Shown here: positions 1 through 14,276 of the stretch, piece by piece | How positions within the stretch are numbered: position 1 is the first letter of the stretch | Layout of the letters: each line of letters starts with the position of its first letter | Source of the DNA: Megalonaias nervosa | Lineage: Eukaryota; Mollusca; Bivalvia; Unionida; Unionidae | Reading direction: 5' to 3' | Assembly: GCA_016617855.1 (NCBI GenBank) | Contig: JAECUM010006799.1 | Location: 1 to 64,000 of the forward strand | DNA: 64,000 nucleotides | Notes under the pieces: generated by a model | Seen by the model: the letters and a program-made list of their open reading frames with translations, nothing else | Database searches by the model: none | Told to the model about the DNA's origin: nothing | Made by a program: the position numbers and the translations under genes

Positions 1-589
1 TGATCACATCAGCGACATCATAAATAGTAAATATTGCTGTTAATGAGGAGAGAGCTTGACAGAAGCTTATGTTTGATACTTAATCCTTTATATCTCTAGT
101 TCAATTCTATGTACGTTCCAGGATCACTTCAGTAAACAAATATTGTTTATCAACCTCCATTGTATCAGTTCTTGGCATCAAGACAAACGTGTCCTTCATG
201 CATCGATGGAACTGTTACTAAATCAAGTAGCCATCTTCCAATAGATAAAAATGTGCTAATATACAACCGTGTTTTGAAATGCCTACATGAATCTTGAAGA
301 TTTAAATGAACGTCTAACATACATTTTTATCCAAATTTGAAAAATTTAATAATTAATCAATTTAATAAACCTTATTTTTCAGATCCTTGCATGTACTACA
401 TGACATAATTTTATGTTCTTTCTTTCTACCCAACAGTTTTATATTATAACAATTGTTCATTTTTTTCTTTAGCATTTATGAAATAATAAAAAACTGAGAA
501 TGATGTTATCTATATTGAATGTGACAGAGATAATGTTCTGTATGCTATGTGAACTTTCCAATATAGTCCGATTGCATTCCTTCACTTAA

Positions 590-830
590 ATCCTCACATG
601 ATTAACCTGGCTATCTCTCTCAACATACTCCTTTAACATATTTATGTGGCAAAGTTGTTTTGTTTTCGTCTCCCAGGAATAGTTATGATATAATTTAAAT
701 AATTTACTTTCTTTTCAATTGTGTAAGGACCATAACACTTGGCCTTAAGGGGATTTTGTGGCATGGGCAAGATAGCCCGAACTCTATCACCATTACTATT
801 CATATTCTTATTACTATTCTTATTTTATTT
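590..830 (-). pseudogene. Ty3/gypsy integrase C-terminal (GPY-type) fragment
   Basis: Read on the minus strand, this stretch encodes a recognisable integrase C-terminal module: a LPMPQNPL segment, then CYGPYTIEKK, then LNYIITIPGRRKQ. It is close at the nucleotide level to 58230-58410, so both belong to one gypsy family. A stop follows the IPGRRKQ segment and nothing upstream or downstream can be recovered as open pol. It is a short dead fragment. The family assignment is firm; the exact ends are not. Confidence 0.72.
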
Positions 831-2149
831 TCAGTCTCCATAAGTACTGTGTCATGATTAGATTCAATTTGAGAGGAATCATTTATTTAAATCATTTATT
901 GGAATTACAATGTGCTCATTATGACTGTTTGGAATAAATAATATTTTGGAATTATTGTAAATTTATTCAAAGACATCTTGGACAATGCCATTGTGGTACA
1001 TCAAGACTGCTGGCACCTCAGCACATTCCAGGCCATTGATACATGGGCACATTCAAGATCTTGAATTCATTTGCAACTCTCTATCCTTTTGGTCTTGTGA
1101 TATAAAGTTTTTTTTAGGATTATTTGGAATTTAATTCACTATAATGGAATTTCCTCTTAAACTTTCATTTAATAACTTAAAGATTTAAATTATATATTAA
1201 GTTCTATAAAACTTGTTGGTTCTAAGTCTTGCTGTTACTTAGTTAAAGACCATAGAGTCGTAACATTTTAATGTACTTATATTTATAATAGATCATACTG
1301 CCAATACAGAACAGAGTAACAGAAATCAGGTATTTAAAAAACGATCGAACTTAATCTCACACAATTATAATAACCTTGTCATTATAAATTGTTAAGTAAT
1401 CTTTTTAAAGTACAAAAAATGCAATGAAGCTTTTTCTACCATTTGTGCTTATTACACCAGGTAGTTTGGCCATGACGTCTAATAAACACAGTAGAACCAA
1501 TTAGTTATCGATAAAAACAAGTTATCAACTTACCCTTAAGCTTCTGATTTATTTGTTTGTTTCTAAAACGTCACCAGAAAATGACTAAATCGAAAATACT
1601 TCAAAACTATTTTGAAACAACCCCTATAAATGTATATCGGAGCACATGCACAGGTATCTTCACGCCATAGGGTTGATCTACACAAATTATAGTAGTTAAA
1701 GATGCTGCGGATGAGTGACCTTATCTTGTCAACAACATATTTAGGGGCTTAATTCAAAGTTAAATATGCGAATCTTTTGGATTAAATTTTTACCTTTATA
1801 TCAATATGTAGTTTGCGATATAGCTATCACAAGCTAATCATGCAGAATTAAAGCCTTATTCGGCATTATGTACTCGAAACCTATGTAATTAAATATTGAT
1901 CAACGATCAACGGTGACTTAACGAATGATAAACGTTAGTCTCCTACCAGCACAGGTGGAAATATAATCCGTTTCAGTCGAGTTTACCTTGACATTTGCTT
2001 GCAGTTCTACTTGAAGTATTAGAATCAACATCATGTACGTTCTGCACATCGACTCATTTGAAATATAATCCTTGGATCTTACGCAAGAATGAGGAATATA
2101 ATATCGGTGTACCGTATTATTCCAGCTACTTTCAACAAATCTGAAACAA
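831..2149. other. No recognisable feature
   Basis: AT-rich sequence with no open frame of interest. The first ~240 bp might continue the gypsy relic, but the frame is too broken to support this. Confidence 0.4.
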
Positions 2150-2345
2150 CATTATATGGCTTTACATTATGCTATAGCAAGCGAGAAGGACTTGCGACCG
2201 AAAGGTGCGAATTCGAATCCTACAACCGGATCAGCCTTGGTCGGCTACCTTGGTGTGTCCTCGGGCAAGGTACTTTGCTCCAATTGTCTTGATACTAAAA
2301 GAACCTACTTGCGATACTGTGCCGTAAAACATCAGGCCCTAACAT
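2150..2345 (+). mobile_element. tRNA-derived SINE (diverged)
   Basis: A Pol III B-box-like block (GAATTCGAATCC, near 2208) is followed by a body containing CTTGGTGTGTCCTCGGGCAA and GGTACTTTGCTCCAATTGTC. This is the typical CTTGGGCAAGGCACTT core seen in many animal SINEs. The A-box end is poorly preserved and no target-site duplication was found. Two small overlapping ORFs here are SINE sequence, not genes. Confidence 0.55.
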
Positions 2346-3820
2346 GGATATAAAATTACTGGTCTCTCATACTCATCAACTTCAAATAAAGATTCGACTC
2401 CTAATACAATCACAGTCAATGCAGCTGTGGACTGTACCACTCTAAAATGGTATTATTACGTACTCTCTAAATCAAAAAGGTAACAAATCTACAGAAATTG
2501 AAATTATGCAACATTGCCTTTTTCTGAATGGCGGTGGGGGTAGGGACGAGGACAAATTGTATAGTTAACATATCCGTATGACTCGATGTGTTGTTTAAGT
2601 AGGTTTTGTTTGTACCTATGAAAGGAATACATCTAAGGCCTTCATTCTGCTAGCAGTTAAATCCAGTTGCAAACCTGAATCCCGGAGATAAGTGGCCTTG
2701 TTGTGTTTGCTTGATTTACAGCAAATAGTTTTAAAAGCTAACAATCAACCTACGCAGGCGAATGGAAATAAAATGTACTTGTGTTGGTTATACGGGCTAT
2801 TTACCTCTCGGCATGTGCAACCCAATATTTTAGTGTAACGATAACATTAATCATCAAGTCATAGAGCTACTTTGTATTCCAGAGAACAAAATTCAAAATG
2901 AAAGGAACATGCTTTCAAGATGATTAAAACGAAGGCTACTTTTTGACAAAATGTATGTTATTTTCCCTATAAAATGTACGATCACCTTACTGGTAAATAA
3001 GTTGTACGAAAGATGATGATTGATAAATAAAACAGCTTTATATTTCAAACCCTAAATCTATCAAAGCATTACCAAGCTTCTAAGCCAACAATGAATTGTG
3101 ATTTTTGTTTACAAGTTCTAATAAAAGAATTTTAATAAGCAGCGTGTGGAACACAAAGAAACACGAATATTATCGCCCACGATCTGTGGGCAGTTTTGAA
3201 CCTGAGTAATTCTGGGATTCTTTATAGAGTTTCAGATCTCATTATTTACTTTTGTTGCTACCATGTCGTTGCCGCGTTATGTCTTTTCTTATCTACTTTT
3301 TGTTGGTGACATAACATGAACATCCTCTAAATGTTGAAGTTAAATGAATATCTTATTATATGTCTACTGAAGATTAGTTGAAAGGAAGAAGCTTTATACA
3401 CGCAGACATTTTTATACTAGGAATGGTAAGCACGAGAATCAATATATTCTATTTGGTTCACTCTCTACATGTACTCACACTGTGGACAATAGAACGTGCT
3501 CAAATTATATACGCAACTTAATTGTTCGCTTGAAGAAAGAAGTTGATTTTCAGTGCTTTTCGAATGGATACTTCCATCGAAAAATTAAATGGTTCTCTCA
3601 GGTGAATTCGCAAGCAAATTTGAATTTTTATTTACATGCAAAGGCAAATAAAATCTTAATAAACCCGGGCGCCTTCTCGGAGACCAAAAATAAAAATTGA
3701 TTATTAACTGTCAAGGAAAAACTACTCGTCGAAGCATTAGATGTTCTAAACATTCTGTAAGTAAAATATCACAAACTCTGTCTTTGTTTCCTTACACGCA
3801 ATCTATAACTTGGAAGGGTG

Positions 3821-3822
<2 letters not shown>
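2346..3822. other. No recognisable feature
   Basis: AT-rich sequence. A 72-codon open frame at 3482-3700 resembles no known family and sits in unremarkable sequence. Confidence 0.4.

Positions 3823-3905
<83 letters not shown>
3823..3905. repeat. Compound microsatellite (AT)n(GT)n
   Basis: About 50 bp of pure AT dinucleotides run directly into about 32 bp of GT. The tyrosine-isoleucine and valine-cysteine repeat 'protein' read across it is an artefact. Confidence 0.97.
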
Positions 3906-3910
<5 letters not shown>

Positions 3911-4032
3911 TTGGTAAAAATGAAGAATATGTTTCATAGCATCAAAGTTTAATCGTATTGGTAGAGACTTATACTGCTGTACAGCCTTATTTATTTAAAG
4001 TTCCTATAAAATGAAACCTTCAAATGAAAATC

Positions 4033-4130
4033 TGGGCAAATCCGAAATTTAGACAAACCCGAAATTTGGATAACTCAATATGAGCAAGTCCGAAATTTAT
4101 AGAAATCAAATTCTGGGCAAATTCGAATTT
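4033..4130. repeat. Degenerate short direct repeats
   Basis: Four or five imperfect copies of a block like GGGCAAATCCGAAATTT, separated by short variable stretches. It reads as a decayed minisatellite. Confidence 0.5.
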
Positions 4131-4700
4131 TGATATTCTAATGAAATAACAATTTCAGAGATTCTTTTGTGTTAACCTGGTTATAATTGGTCATAGTTGT
4201 TAAATTTTTGAATTCCGAAATTTTGAAACTAGTGTCCTAGTGTAATTTGAAAGGAGACGGACGATTCTGACTTCAAGTTTGTCTGCCTCCGATCTGTAAC
4301 GAATGGGGGGGGGGAGGGGCGTCTTTACACTCTCTGATACGGCTGTAAGAAACCGGAACTCTACCACCTCGCGCTCAGCAATATAGAATGCTGGGAACAA
4401 TGGCGCCATTACAAACTTACGGAGCACGTTCCGGTATTTGACTAAAATACACCATATACAGATAAGGCAAAGTAGAATATCGTCATTTGGTAATAAATAA
4501 TTATCTAACAGTTACTCGAAACTTAGTGACGAGTTGAAATAATCAGCACAATGGATGAAATGAGTGTCGATCGATCTCATCCAAAGCCGCCACGTGCTTT
4601 CGACGAGGAACGGTCTGAAGACTATATAATCAATCAAAACAAGGCACATATACTCACTTTTTAAAAAAATATTTGTAATAAAACAAAAATAAAATAAAAT

Positions 4701-4893
<193 letters not shown>

Positions 4894-5544
4894 GTGTGTG
4901 TGTATGTGTGACTGTTTCAAAAGTTGCTGTTCTCTGTTGGAATTTGCACAATCGTTCATACTTCATGAATGTCTCGGCGGTTTTTAGTACAGCCTAGATT
5001 ATCTTGTTTTAGTTTTCAGTTAAATATGTCTGCTAAGTCAATTGTGAACGTGTAAGTCTGGATGTACGCCTGGTTTCAAAACTTAAGAAAGTCAAGGGCT
5101 CACATATAAATAGTTGTCATATGTAAACCATTGCGCATATTAGGTTGAGTTTCAAATTGTTTTAATAAAATTAAATCGCTTCAATTATTTTTAGCGTACA
5201 CTTTCAGAAATGTTTGTAAATGTTGTAGTTTTACTCTGTTCAGTATCTCGGAGTTTTCTCTGAAGAAAATAGATAATTCAGTAAGTTATATACCCCATCA
5301 AAGTTTATGCTTCACTCATCTTTGAATTATGTCCATACATCAACGAGCATCATTTAATTAGTAATGCCTATAAGTTTCTCTTTGGACCTAGAGGCAACCA
5401 ATTCAATTAACGATTAATAATAGTATTATAATGATTAAATAAGGAAATCAATACTGCGGTCATTATAAATTTCCATTTTCTTTCTCTTTTGAATGCCTGA
5501 AGATTCTTAATTAGCTCATTCGTTCTATCCTCATGTGTGGGGAT

Positions 5545-5652
5545 ATCTAGTTACAGTACTGATGGATAATAATGTTGAGATTAGCAGTCCTGTGTAATCT
5601 AGTTACAGTACTGATGGATAATAATGTTGAGATTAGCAGTCCTGTGTAATCT
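5545..5652. repeat. Exact 52-bp tandem duplication
   Basis: The block starting ATCTAGTTACAGTACTGATG at 5545 is repeated without change starting at 5597. Two copies only; a recent local duplication. Confidence 0.93.
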
Positions 5653-7297
5653 ATTTGATAAGACGATGATGACATCACTTTGAAGCATCCTATTCAGTAA
5701 GGGTCGAGTGAACTACCTTTTTCAAGGAACTGTTTATTATCTTTTTGTTCTAGTACTACGTAATTCCTTCATATATGCTAGGGACGTGTAATACCTGCAT
5801 CAGCATTTTGTGAAGGTCTTACCTTTAAATGAGAACAAAATCTGAAATAAATAAACAACCAAATTGTACTGTATATAAACAAAGAAAATGAATTTTTAAG
5901 TTGTGGATGATTCAAAAAAAGATTTAGACGGAAACCCTTGTAGTTGCTTTTTATAGTTTGCTTTATATTATAATTTTACAGGATAAAACGTCTTCCTTTG
6001 TAAATAAAGTTCCATATTGTACTATGCTGTCTGTGCTGAGATTGCTCGAATAATAACTTAAAGAGCCTCATTTTCGTACTGTACTAGAAATCATTATACC
6101 AGGTCTTAGATTCGTTCATTTTGCTTTGGAGACAAACAACAGTACATTAGGATAAAAGCTTTATGCTGCATAAAAGTACCTTTCTGTGTTAAATTTGCGT
6201 GGACTATTCCAGACCTACAGCTATGACTTAACTAGCGGGCCTATGAGTTGACCCCGTTTGGTCCGAAAGTTTGAGTCTTTATAGCCGCATCATGCCTGTC
6301 CAGGTCTGTATTACAGGTATACTGTACAAAAAAATCAAAATGAATTATGAAAATATTTTTGAATTTAATTTTAATTAAGTTATTACTAACAATTTGGTAT
6401 AATTTATTATGTATATAATTTTTAGTATAATTCGATGTCTCCCATCCGTTTTCATGTTTTGGTGTGCTATATTTATTTTGCCATGATTTTATTTTTCTGA
6501 GACTGCTATGTGAGTCTGTATTTAAGGGTTGGGCCAACTCAGCGCACCACGTCCCTTAGAAGAAGTGATACACCAACCCCTCCAGTTCCTCCCCTCTCCG
6601 GTGGTTAAACTTTGCTTCGTCCCCCCCCCCTTTAGTAAACAGGTTCCACTCTAAAATAAATAAATAAATAAATAAATAAACAAATAAATTATACCATAAA
6701 GCTCTCATTATAATTTTTGAAATCACACTTTACTATATCTATAAACATAGCTTTTTGGGGTTCTGTTTTAATTCATTGCAATATAATTGCAGTTACATCA
6801 GTTGATAAATGTAGGAAAGATTTCCATTGGTCAGAACATAACCGTGTGATCATACGCAGCTGCGTTTATTTCTGTATAAACTGTACGGAGCACTACTTTA
6901 CACTAACTTCTATAAACAGATTCACGTGCAAAGTAATTAATGTAAATGCTTAATCGGAAGGCATACACACTGCATGCCTTTAAAACGAAATGAAAACGGT
7001 GGGTTTATATTTTATTTAGACAAGTTAATAAATTGATTTGACAGTATCAAATAACAAATCTTTGTAATTTTTCTGAAGATAAATAATTCTATCTTTGATT
7101 AGATTTGAAAAAACCCTGGGAAAATCAAATTCTGCCAAGAACATTGGAGTATTGTACAGCACTTTCGCTGCGACTCATTACAAATGAATTGAAAACAATA
7201 GATAAATGGATAAAGGGATTGGGAGGAGAAGGGAGTAAAAGACTTACATTATTACAGTTGGATTCAGAGCCCTACGATGTAATACGCCAACCTTGAT
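5653..7297. other. No recognisable gene; (AAAT)n at about 6655-6689
   Basis: AT-rich sequence with an AAATA tetranucleotide tract and a C10 run near 6624. A 98-codon minus-strand frame (6241-6537) and a 78-codon plus-strand frame (6717-6953) show no family signature. Confidence 0.4.
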
Positions 7298-7351
7298 AGT
7301 TACGATGTGGGGGTTGGTGGGTAAAAAGCCCGCTACTCCCCCATCGTAACT
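7298..7351. repeat. Short inverted repeat (hairpin)
   Basis: Arms AGTTACGATGTGGGGG and CCCCCATCGTAACT are complementary apart from one unpaired base, with a ~24-nt loop. It could be the tip of a foldback element. Confidence 0.7.
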
Positions 7352-7898
7352 GTCATGGGTCGATGTCTTGCACTGTTTGACTATTGGATCCCATCACTAT
7401 AACCATTTACTAATAGTCTTAATTTCATTTGTAAGTAGCCCCTGTTGGGTAACCTATACTGTTAACGTACACGAATACAGATTTAAAGAAACGAAATTGG
7501 TTACTCACGTGCCTGGACAATAACTATTCAGCCAAGTCACAATGAACTCATGAGAGCGTCAAAATCCAAGTCATTCGTATGTCAAACAAAACAACACATC
7601 CTTTGCTTTGAATATGGAACTCCTACTCAGATCACATATGCCAGTTTAGACAAAAGATTAAGACCGTGTTGTGCAATGTTCAAAGCCTTAAATAGCCTAC
7701 CAATGGTAGGATTGTATGTTTGATGTTGATGTAGCTATTACGTTGTAGATGGAGAAATCCCCTGTTCTATAAATAGTTACCTAGCAGACGCGTTCAGCAA
7801 GGATTCATACGCTTAAATAAGTCTCTAAAACTCACAGGAAGATCTTTCAAAATAAAATAAAAGTTAAAACAAAATAAACGTATGAAGAATTGCAATTA

Positions 7899-8070
7899 TA
7901 AGAGTTTAATGTTGTTGTTTTTTTATGAGTTTATCGTTGTATAAACTGCCAGTTGCCGACTCACACAGCAAATAACGCCCGAAGTGCGTTATGTAAGCTG
8001 TGTGAGTCGTCAGCTGGCAGTTTATACCACGATAAACTCAGAAAAACAGAAATACAACACTAAATTCTTA
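7899..8070. mobile_element. Palindromic MITE / foldback element
   Basis: The 172-bp segment is an almost complete palindrome. The inner ~55-bp arms (TGAGTTTATCGTTGTATAAA outward of GCGTTAT) match with few mismatches, and the outer ~25 bp matches more loosely. The spacer is about 6-10 nt. It contains no open frame. Target-site duplication is not clear (TA or TTA type possible). Confidence 0.8.
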
Positions 8071-11000
8071 AATAATGTTCTTTTAAGTAGTAATCAACCC
8101 TGCAGAGCGGACAAGATAATACTGACTTATCATGTCCCATGAAATCTACTGTTAGTCAAGCATTTAGCAGGAATGTAAACATTACCGATTGTATGTTGAA
8201 CTTATATTCGACCACAGTTTCATATTGTCTTCCAATTTAGGTTAAATTTATCTTCTTCTATTTAATTTCATTTTGTACTGTCTTCTGTTTCCCTTATTGA
8301 GTGATACACCTTTTAATGTCAGTTGTTTTCTCCAAATAAAGTTGGTCTTGATAACATATTTCAGCCCATATAAGGCATAATGTAACCATCAATTTTCCGT
8401 GGCAAAGATGAGATAAAAGAGGATGGTTCAAGTTAGTTGGTGCCAAAACTCTGCGTTTGATTAATCTTCGTATTGTCAAATATTACCGATGTTGATGTGT
8501 ACTGTCAACATTTTAGAATGACCGTTGTGAAAATGGGCATAGTTATACACTCAAAGATGCAACGAATACATATCATGTATTTGATTTGCTCTCCCTGAGA
8601 TTCGTCCACTTCATACAACGAACGAGTAGCATTGGTTCATCCTCCGCACAAACTGTCGCGTGGATTTAAGAGTCCGCTGTCCAGCACGTCGTTATCTTCG
8701 ACATTGCGTTTAAATTTTGGATCTGTTTTCAAACATCAAATAGTCGTATTCCCACATTTATTTCACTTGGCATCCTCAACTTTCTACACGTTTGTGTTGT
8801 TGTGTTTAGTTTCACGATTCTTCAATGGTAAACTGACACAAAGGATTTTCAGGTCTCGTTAAGGAAATCAAGCAGGACATCCATGAAATAAACGTCCATT
8901 GAATTCGTACACCATTTGTGTATTTTCTAAATCCAAACCATATACGGAAAGGGTTCTAAGTTTCTTTACTGCACCGTTTTTAGCATGTTTTATTCACTTG
9001 TCTTGAGTTTCACACAAGCAACAGGGACAGCGTAAGGCTTCGACTGAATATCAACAGCAGAAAGAGATAAGACTGAGGTGGTATGATGGCTAATTTGTTC
9101 TCTGTCATGAACTGTTTTCTGTAAACTAATCAACACTCTTTGGCAATGGTAGTACCTTCCTTCAAGGGACAACTCCGTGAGTCAGAAATAATAAATATCG
9201 ATCCTAAAATGTCCACATCGAATCGACAATTTTTCAACATTTCTTCTTGAAAATCAAAGGGGCCTGAAAAGTGGAGCTGTTACCAAGCGTATAAAGTTTC
9301 TCATTGTTCTGTCCGCATATTGTCAGTGTCGTTCTAGCGACCTTCCAGAAAATGCGGGAGCACGACATGTTGATTAGGTTCGGTTATTAAAAAGTTCGGA
9401 AGTGGCTTTTGGCTATTTCTACTATTCCGAACTTTTCGGCATTCTGCTCAAAGGCATATCCAAATAACTCCTGGAATCTTTAAACCGTACTTTTCCCACT
9501 TTCACGTAAATAATTTTAGTTCCATTCAATGTCAATATTTGATATCCGGTGCCTTGTTCTGAATAATATTTCAAAATAAACTGTCCAAGAGAAATTAAAA
9601 TTGTGCGCTATAACTGTTCCATATCGATGCCTGTTCTATTAACGCTGTATTTCCTATTTTCTCCACTTGTCCTCCAAGTGTCGTCGGTGAGGTGTAAAAT
9701 ACATTCGGCATAATCAGCAAAAGTATGAGAGCATCGAAATATATTTTTCTTATCCTCCTGGAATTACACTACAATTTGGACAATGAAAGTTCTTGAATTT
9801 ATAAGTCACAATCACGTTGAGCCTCACAAAACCAAGGGATGTGACTTGCAGTCTCTTGCGAACATTCGAAGTAAAACAAATCCACTTGTAATTTTATTAT
9901 TCTTGTCCTGATTATCATTGAATACTTTCTCAAGCTCATTGTCAAATCATTGGATGTAACACTGATGACTGAAGTCGACAATATTGTCACAAAACAGCAC
10001 CTATTCTTTCCTGAACAAACGTCTAACTTTTACTTATTGGTTCGAACAAGATGTCAACAAGTGGAAAACACTCAGTAGTTCGCAGGAAAATTTCTGTTGT
10101 TGGAGTTGTTTCATGCCATGTCGTTCAGGCTGGACAAATGTTCGCTTGTAAGTAGAGCAATGCATTATTTTTTCTCCTTCAAGAACGTAATATCTGTAGG
10201 TGAAACACCTAAAATTATCTCAGTGAATAGCCTGCTCCCATCTGCTAAATCCCTGCTCATATTTCTCCCAATAATATCTGTATTTGAGAATTCAATTACA
10301 ATTGCAACAGCATCGAATTGATCTCGGTGATGATAAACGTGAATGTAATTTCAAATCGGAAACATCCGGTCCTCTAAACAGAATAGCTACGCGAACGACT
10401 TGAGGGTATATTTTCAACTTTCATTCTGCTGTCCTCCTTCTTGCCATAAGTTCCGGCCACTACGATGACTCTAGCCAAACATTGTGATCTTGGTGGCTTT
10501 CAGTCTTAACGATACATTTTTTAGTACTGCCAACTTCATTCACGTGTAAAAGTTTGAGTCGTCCAGTATCTCTTGGAGGTGAAGAGTATATTTTCCATCG
10601 GTAATATCAAGTTCATCTTTCAATCAGTGAACATGTTGAAAATTTGCTCAAGCTTTTGGAAGAAATTAATACTGCAGGAGTGCTAAACTCGATGCACAAA
10701 GGAGATTTCAAACTGTCGTGATTTAAGGATAGTCTCAAACGATCTTCATCATTAGCTTACCACTGGCACTTCAGTTTTTCTAAATAATTATTCTGATAGA
10801 TCTGTGGTGGAACTTGAGACATGAAATCTTTAAATTTCACCGTGTTCGTGTAAGCAGTCGTTGAAAGTGTGCTTGAAGTAATTGTTTTGGTGGGTCGAAT
10901 GTAAATTAATCTTCATGTGCTACCACACGACTTTCTTTCTGGGTTTATCTTGACTCTCTTGGTCTTATTAAAGAGGTAAATTGGCTCAGAGTCGTTTCTG

Positions 11001-12087
11001 TCCTTTCAAAATCATTCACATCGACTTTCTCTACTACTTCACTTAGCATATGAGGTGACACGAAAAGTCATCGCCGTCGTCTCTTGCCTTCTTCTGGTTT
11101 CTGTTTGGAAATGTAGGATCTTTTCATTTTGATTTAACTAAGGTACACACTCTCTCCCTATACAGATAGACCCCTTGTTACGATTCTATGCTCTTAAAAT
11201 AAGTAACAGAAAAGAGTGAAGACAACAAGCTTTGTAAAATTTAACAAATAATTTATTTCCCTAGAATACAAAGTGAAAGATTAAGAAAACAGAACTAACC
11301 TTTTTACGAATTAAATCCAGAAATAATCCAAGAATTATTAAAAGAGACGTCAAAGTAATAAAAAGTCCTGAATGAAACTGACTTCTAGTCCTGATGAAAT
11401 CCAAAATGGAAGGCGATGACGTCTGTTGTGGTCAGCGAAGTACTGTTGTGTCAACAGTCTCTTGCTGAATCACAGAAAATATTATTCTAGTTTTGAATTC
11501 GGTATAAATTCCAATAAATGTCTTTATCCAAGAATTTTGTAGGAGCACTTATGTATTTCCAGGGAAAATAATTACTTGTATTCAATAATTTGAAGAAAAT
11601 AAAAATTCAACCCAAACTGGTCACAACATAATAACAACTTAACGTGTCAATTGTTTGGATCCCGACTGACAAATTTCTATCAAAAACAACAGTTATACGC
11701 TAACTAAAACGCAAAACAGATTCCCGGATGAGGGTCAAAAGTTCATTTTTCTGGAAAAAATAGAAGTTTGTAACAATAGATATATGCCACCCGTCACGTA
11801 ATCCAGGTATGACCTTGACTTAAGCTAATGATTCTTAATCTGAGAAAGATAAAAAAAAAAAAAAATATTTAGAAAAGTTGTTTACCAAAACCGTCACTGA
11901 TTTTGGAACTAGGTCAGAAACTAAATACAATGTTAGTTGTTTACGTCAATGAAATAAAAAAAATGTAAAAAAATCAGTCAGGTCAAACAGAACTGAACTC
12001 AATGTTACATTACAATAGCATGTAATAAAAAAATTAAAACTAATAAACAAATAATTAAATTAAATATACTCGTCCAGTTTTCAGTCT
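8071..12087. other. Unassigned stretch, no gene supported
   Basis: No open frame longer than ~76 codons. On the minus strand between about 11080 and 8600, pieces of 40-60 codons recur in one general direction (for example 9799-9990 and 8990-9172). This could be an old protein-coding transposon, but I see no motif that names it. 11200-12080 is A-rich and featureless. Confidence 0.35.
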
Positions 12088-12276
12088 GTGAAATTCGATG
12101 ACTCAGAACAGATCGCACTTATCATCTCAGATTTACAGAGAGTCATTCAAAAGTACACTTCCAGGAAAACTTTGGACAACTCCACTCGAGATAAAAGTCA
12201 AGATACCGGCTATGTTTGTCTTGGGCAAGGAAACTACGCTCTAGAATGTCCACAGTCAAAGAGAAAGAACCACTAA
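12088..12276 (+). pseudogene. Retroelement gag-like zinc-knuckle fragment
   Basis: A short open frame ends in a block laid out as a CCHC knuckle, C-x2-C-x4-H-x4-C, followed by a proline and a basic tail (SKRKNH), as in retroelement nucleocapsids. Two of the four zinc ligands are replaced: the first Cys position is Gly (GGC) and the His position is Asn (AAC). Each is one base from the expected codon. The frame ends at a stop right after the knuckle and no protease or polymerase follows, so it is a dead fragment. The exact retroelement class cannot be told. Confidence 0.5.
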
Positions 12277-13460
12277 GACAGGAGAAAAGAGATACAAAAG
12301 TAAAGATACACATTATCAATGTCAAGAACAGAGATACTTAAGTAAAGATAAACATTATCAATGTCAAGAACAACGGCAGTGGCCTCCGGAGTGTCATTAG
12401 AAAAAGTGAATAAGGATAATAAGTGTGTAGCGGAAACAGAAGACGAACACGTGTTATCAAAGAAATTCAAGGACGCGAGAAACATTGAAGAAACAGGAGA
12501 ACAAAAAAAAAACATATCAGTGAAGAGATTCAAAAAAAGAAAGACAGTGAGAGAAGGAATGCAGAAAGAAAAACATGCACTTGTTTGCTGTGTTATAAAA
12601 GTTTGTTGTGATTCTTACTCAAAGAGAATCTACCAAAGAACAAATGTAAGCGTTTCTTTGTCTTGATTTTTTTCTTTATTATGGATACAACCCTTATACA
12701 CCAGCACACGTACGAATTTTATAACGGAGGTATCTAATTATTAATTGATTTGGCAATCTTTGAGCAGTATTTCTTATAGGCGGCCCTGAATAAAATCTTT
12801 ACAGTTTTTTTTTTAATAAGAAGAAACTTTACATCATTGAACTTCTTCCACGGCCAAGTCATACTCCTAATGCTACGTAGCTATACTAGTGACAGCTGTT
12901 GCTGGCGTCTCGGTAGTCATCTTAGATGTATTCATTGAAGATTTAGTAATCATGGGTCGTGAAGGCCTGTCTCTTCGGTTGGGCCAAAGAGGTCTGATAC
13001 ATTTCTCTCAGTTCCCTGCTAAAAACTTGAAAACAAGATTTTAAAAATTCTGTATAATTTTTTGTGCGTTCCTTGGTAGATGAATACAATGTCTTATTCT
13101 TATTTTTACTTTGAATAGAAAAGAAAACTAATATCGGTTCTTGAAATCTAGCAAAGTGGCATAGTGTATACGCAAGTGTTGTTAAATATACAAGAATGGC
13201 ATTGTGTTGTTTTATTGATGAATGAGGTGTTGTGGCACTAGTGTAAATTTACCGCTTTAGTCTTATATGGATTTTATATCTGTATTATAGTAGTTGTATA
13301 TGTATGTGTCACGTTATGTGATTTATATAGACTTGTATATGTATTCATATTATGTCAGACATGCCCAAACGAATTATAAATAGTTGCTAATAACTGCAAC
13401 ATTGTACTGAGGTGAACCATATGTTCACATGCACAGCTGTAGTGATCGTTGAGCAGCAAT
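12277..13460. other. No recognisable feature
   Basis: A lysine-rich 101-codon frame at 12361-12666 overlaps a minus-strand frame of similar length. Neither has a family signature. A 33-bp block containing AAGATACACATTATCAATGT occurs twice in tandem near 12302 and 12345. Confidence 0.4.

Positions 13461-14276
<816 letters not shown>

Noticed and set aside
8632..8862. 76-codon plus-strand frame as a gene
   Set aside because: No ATG at its start, composition like the surrounding sequence, no family signature.
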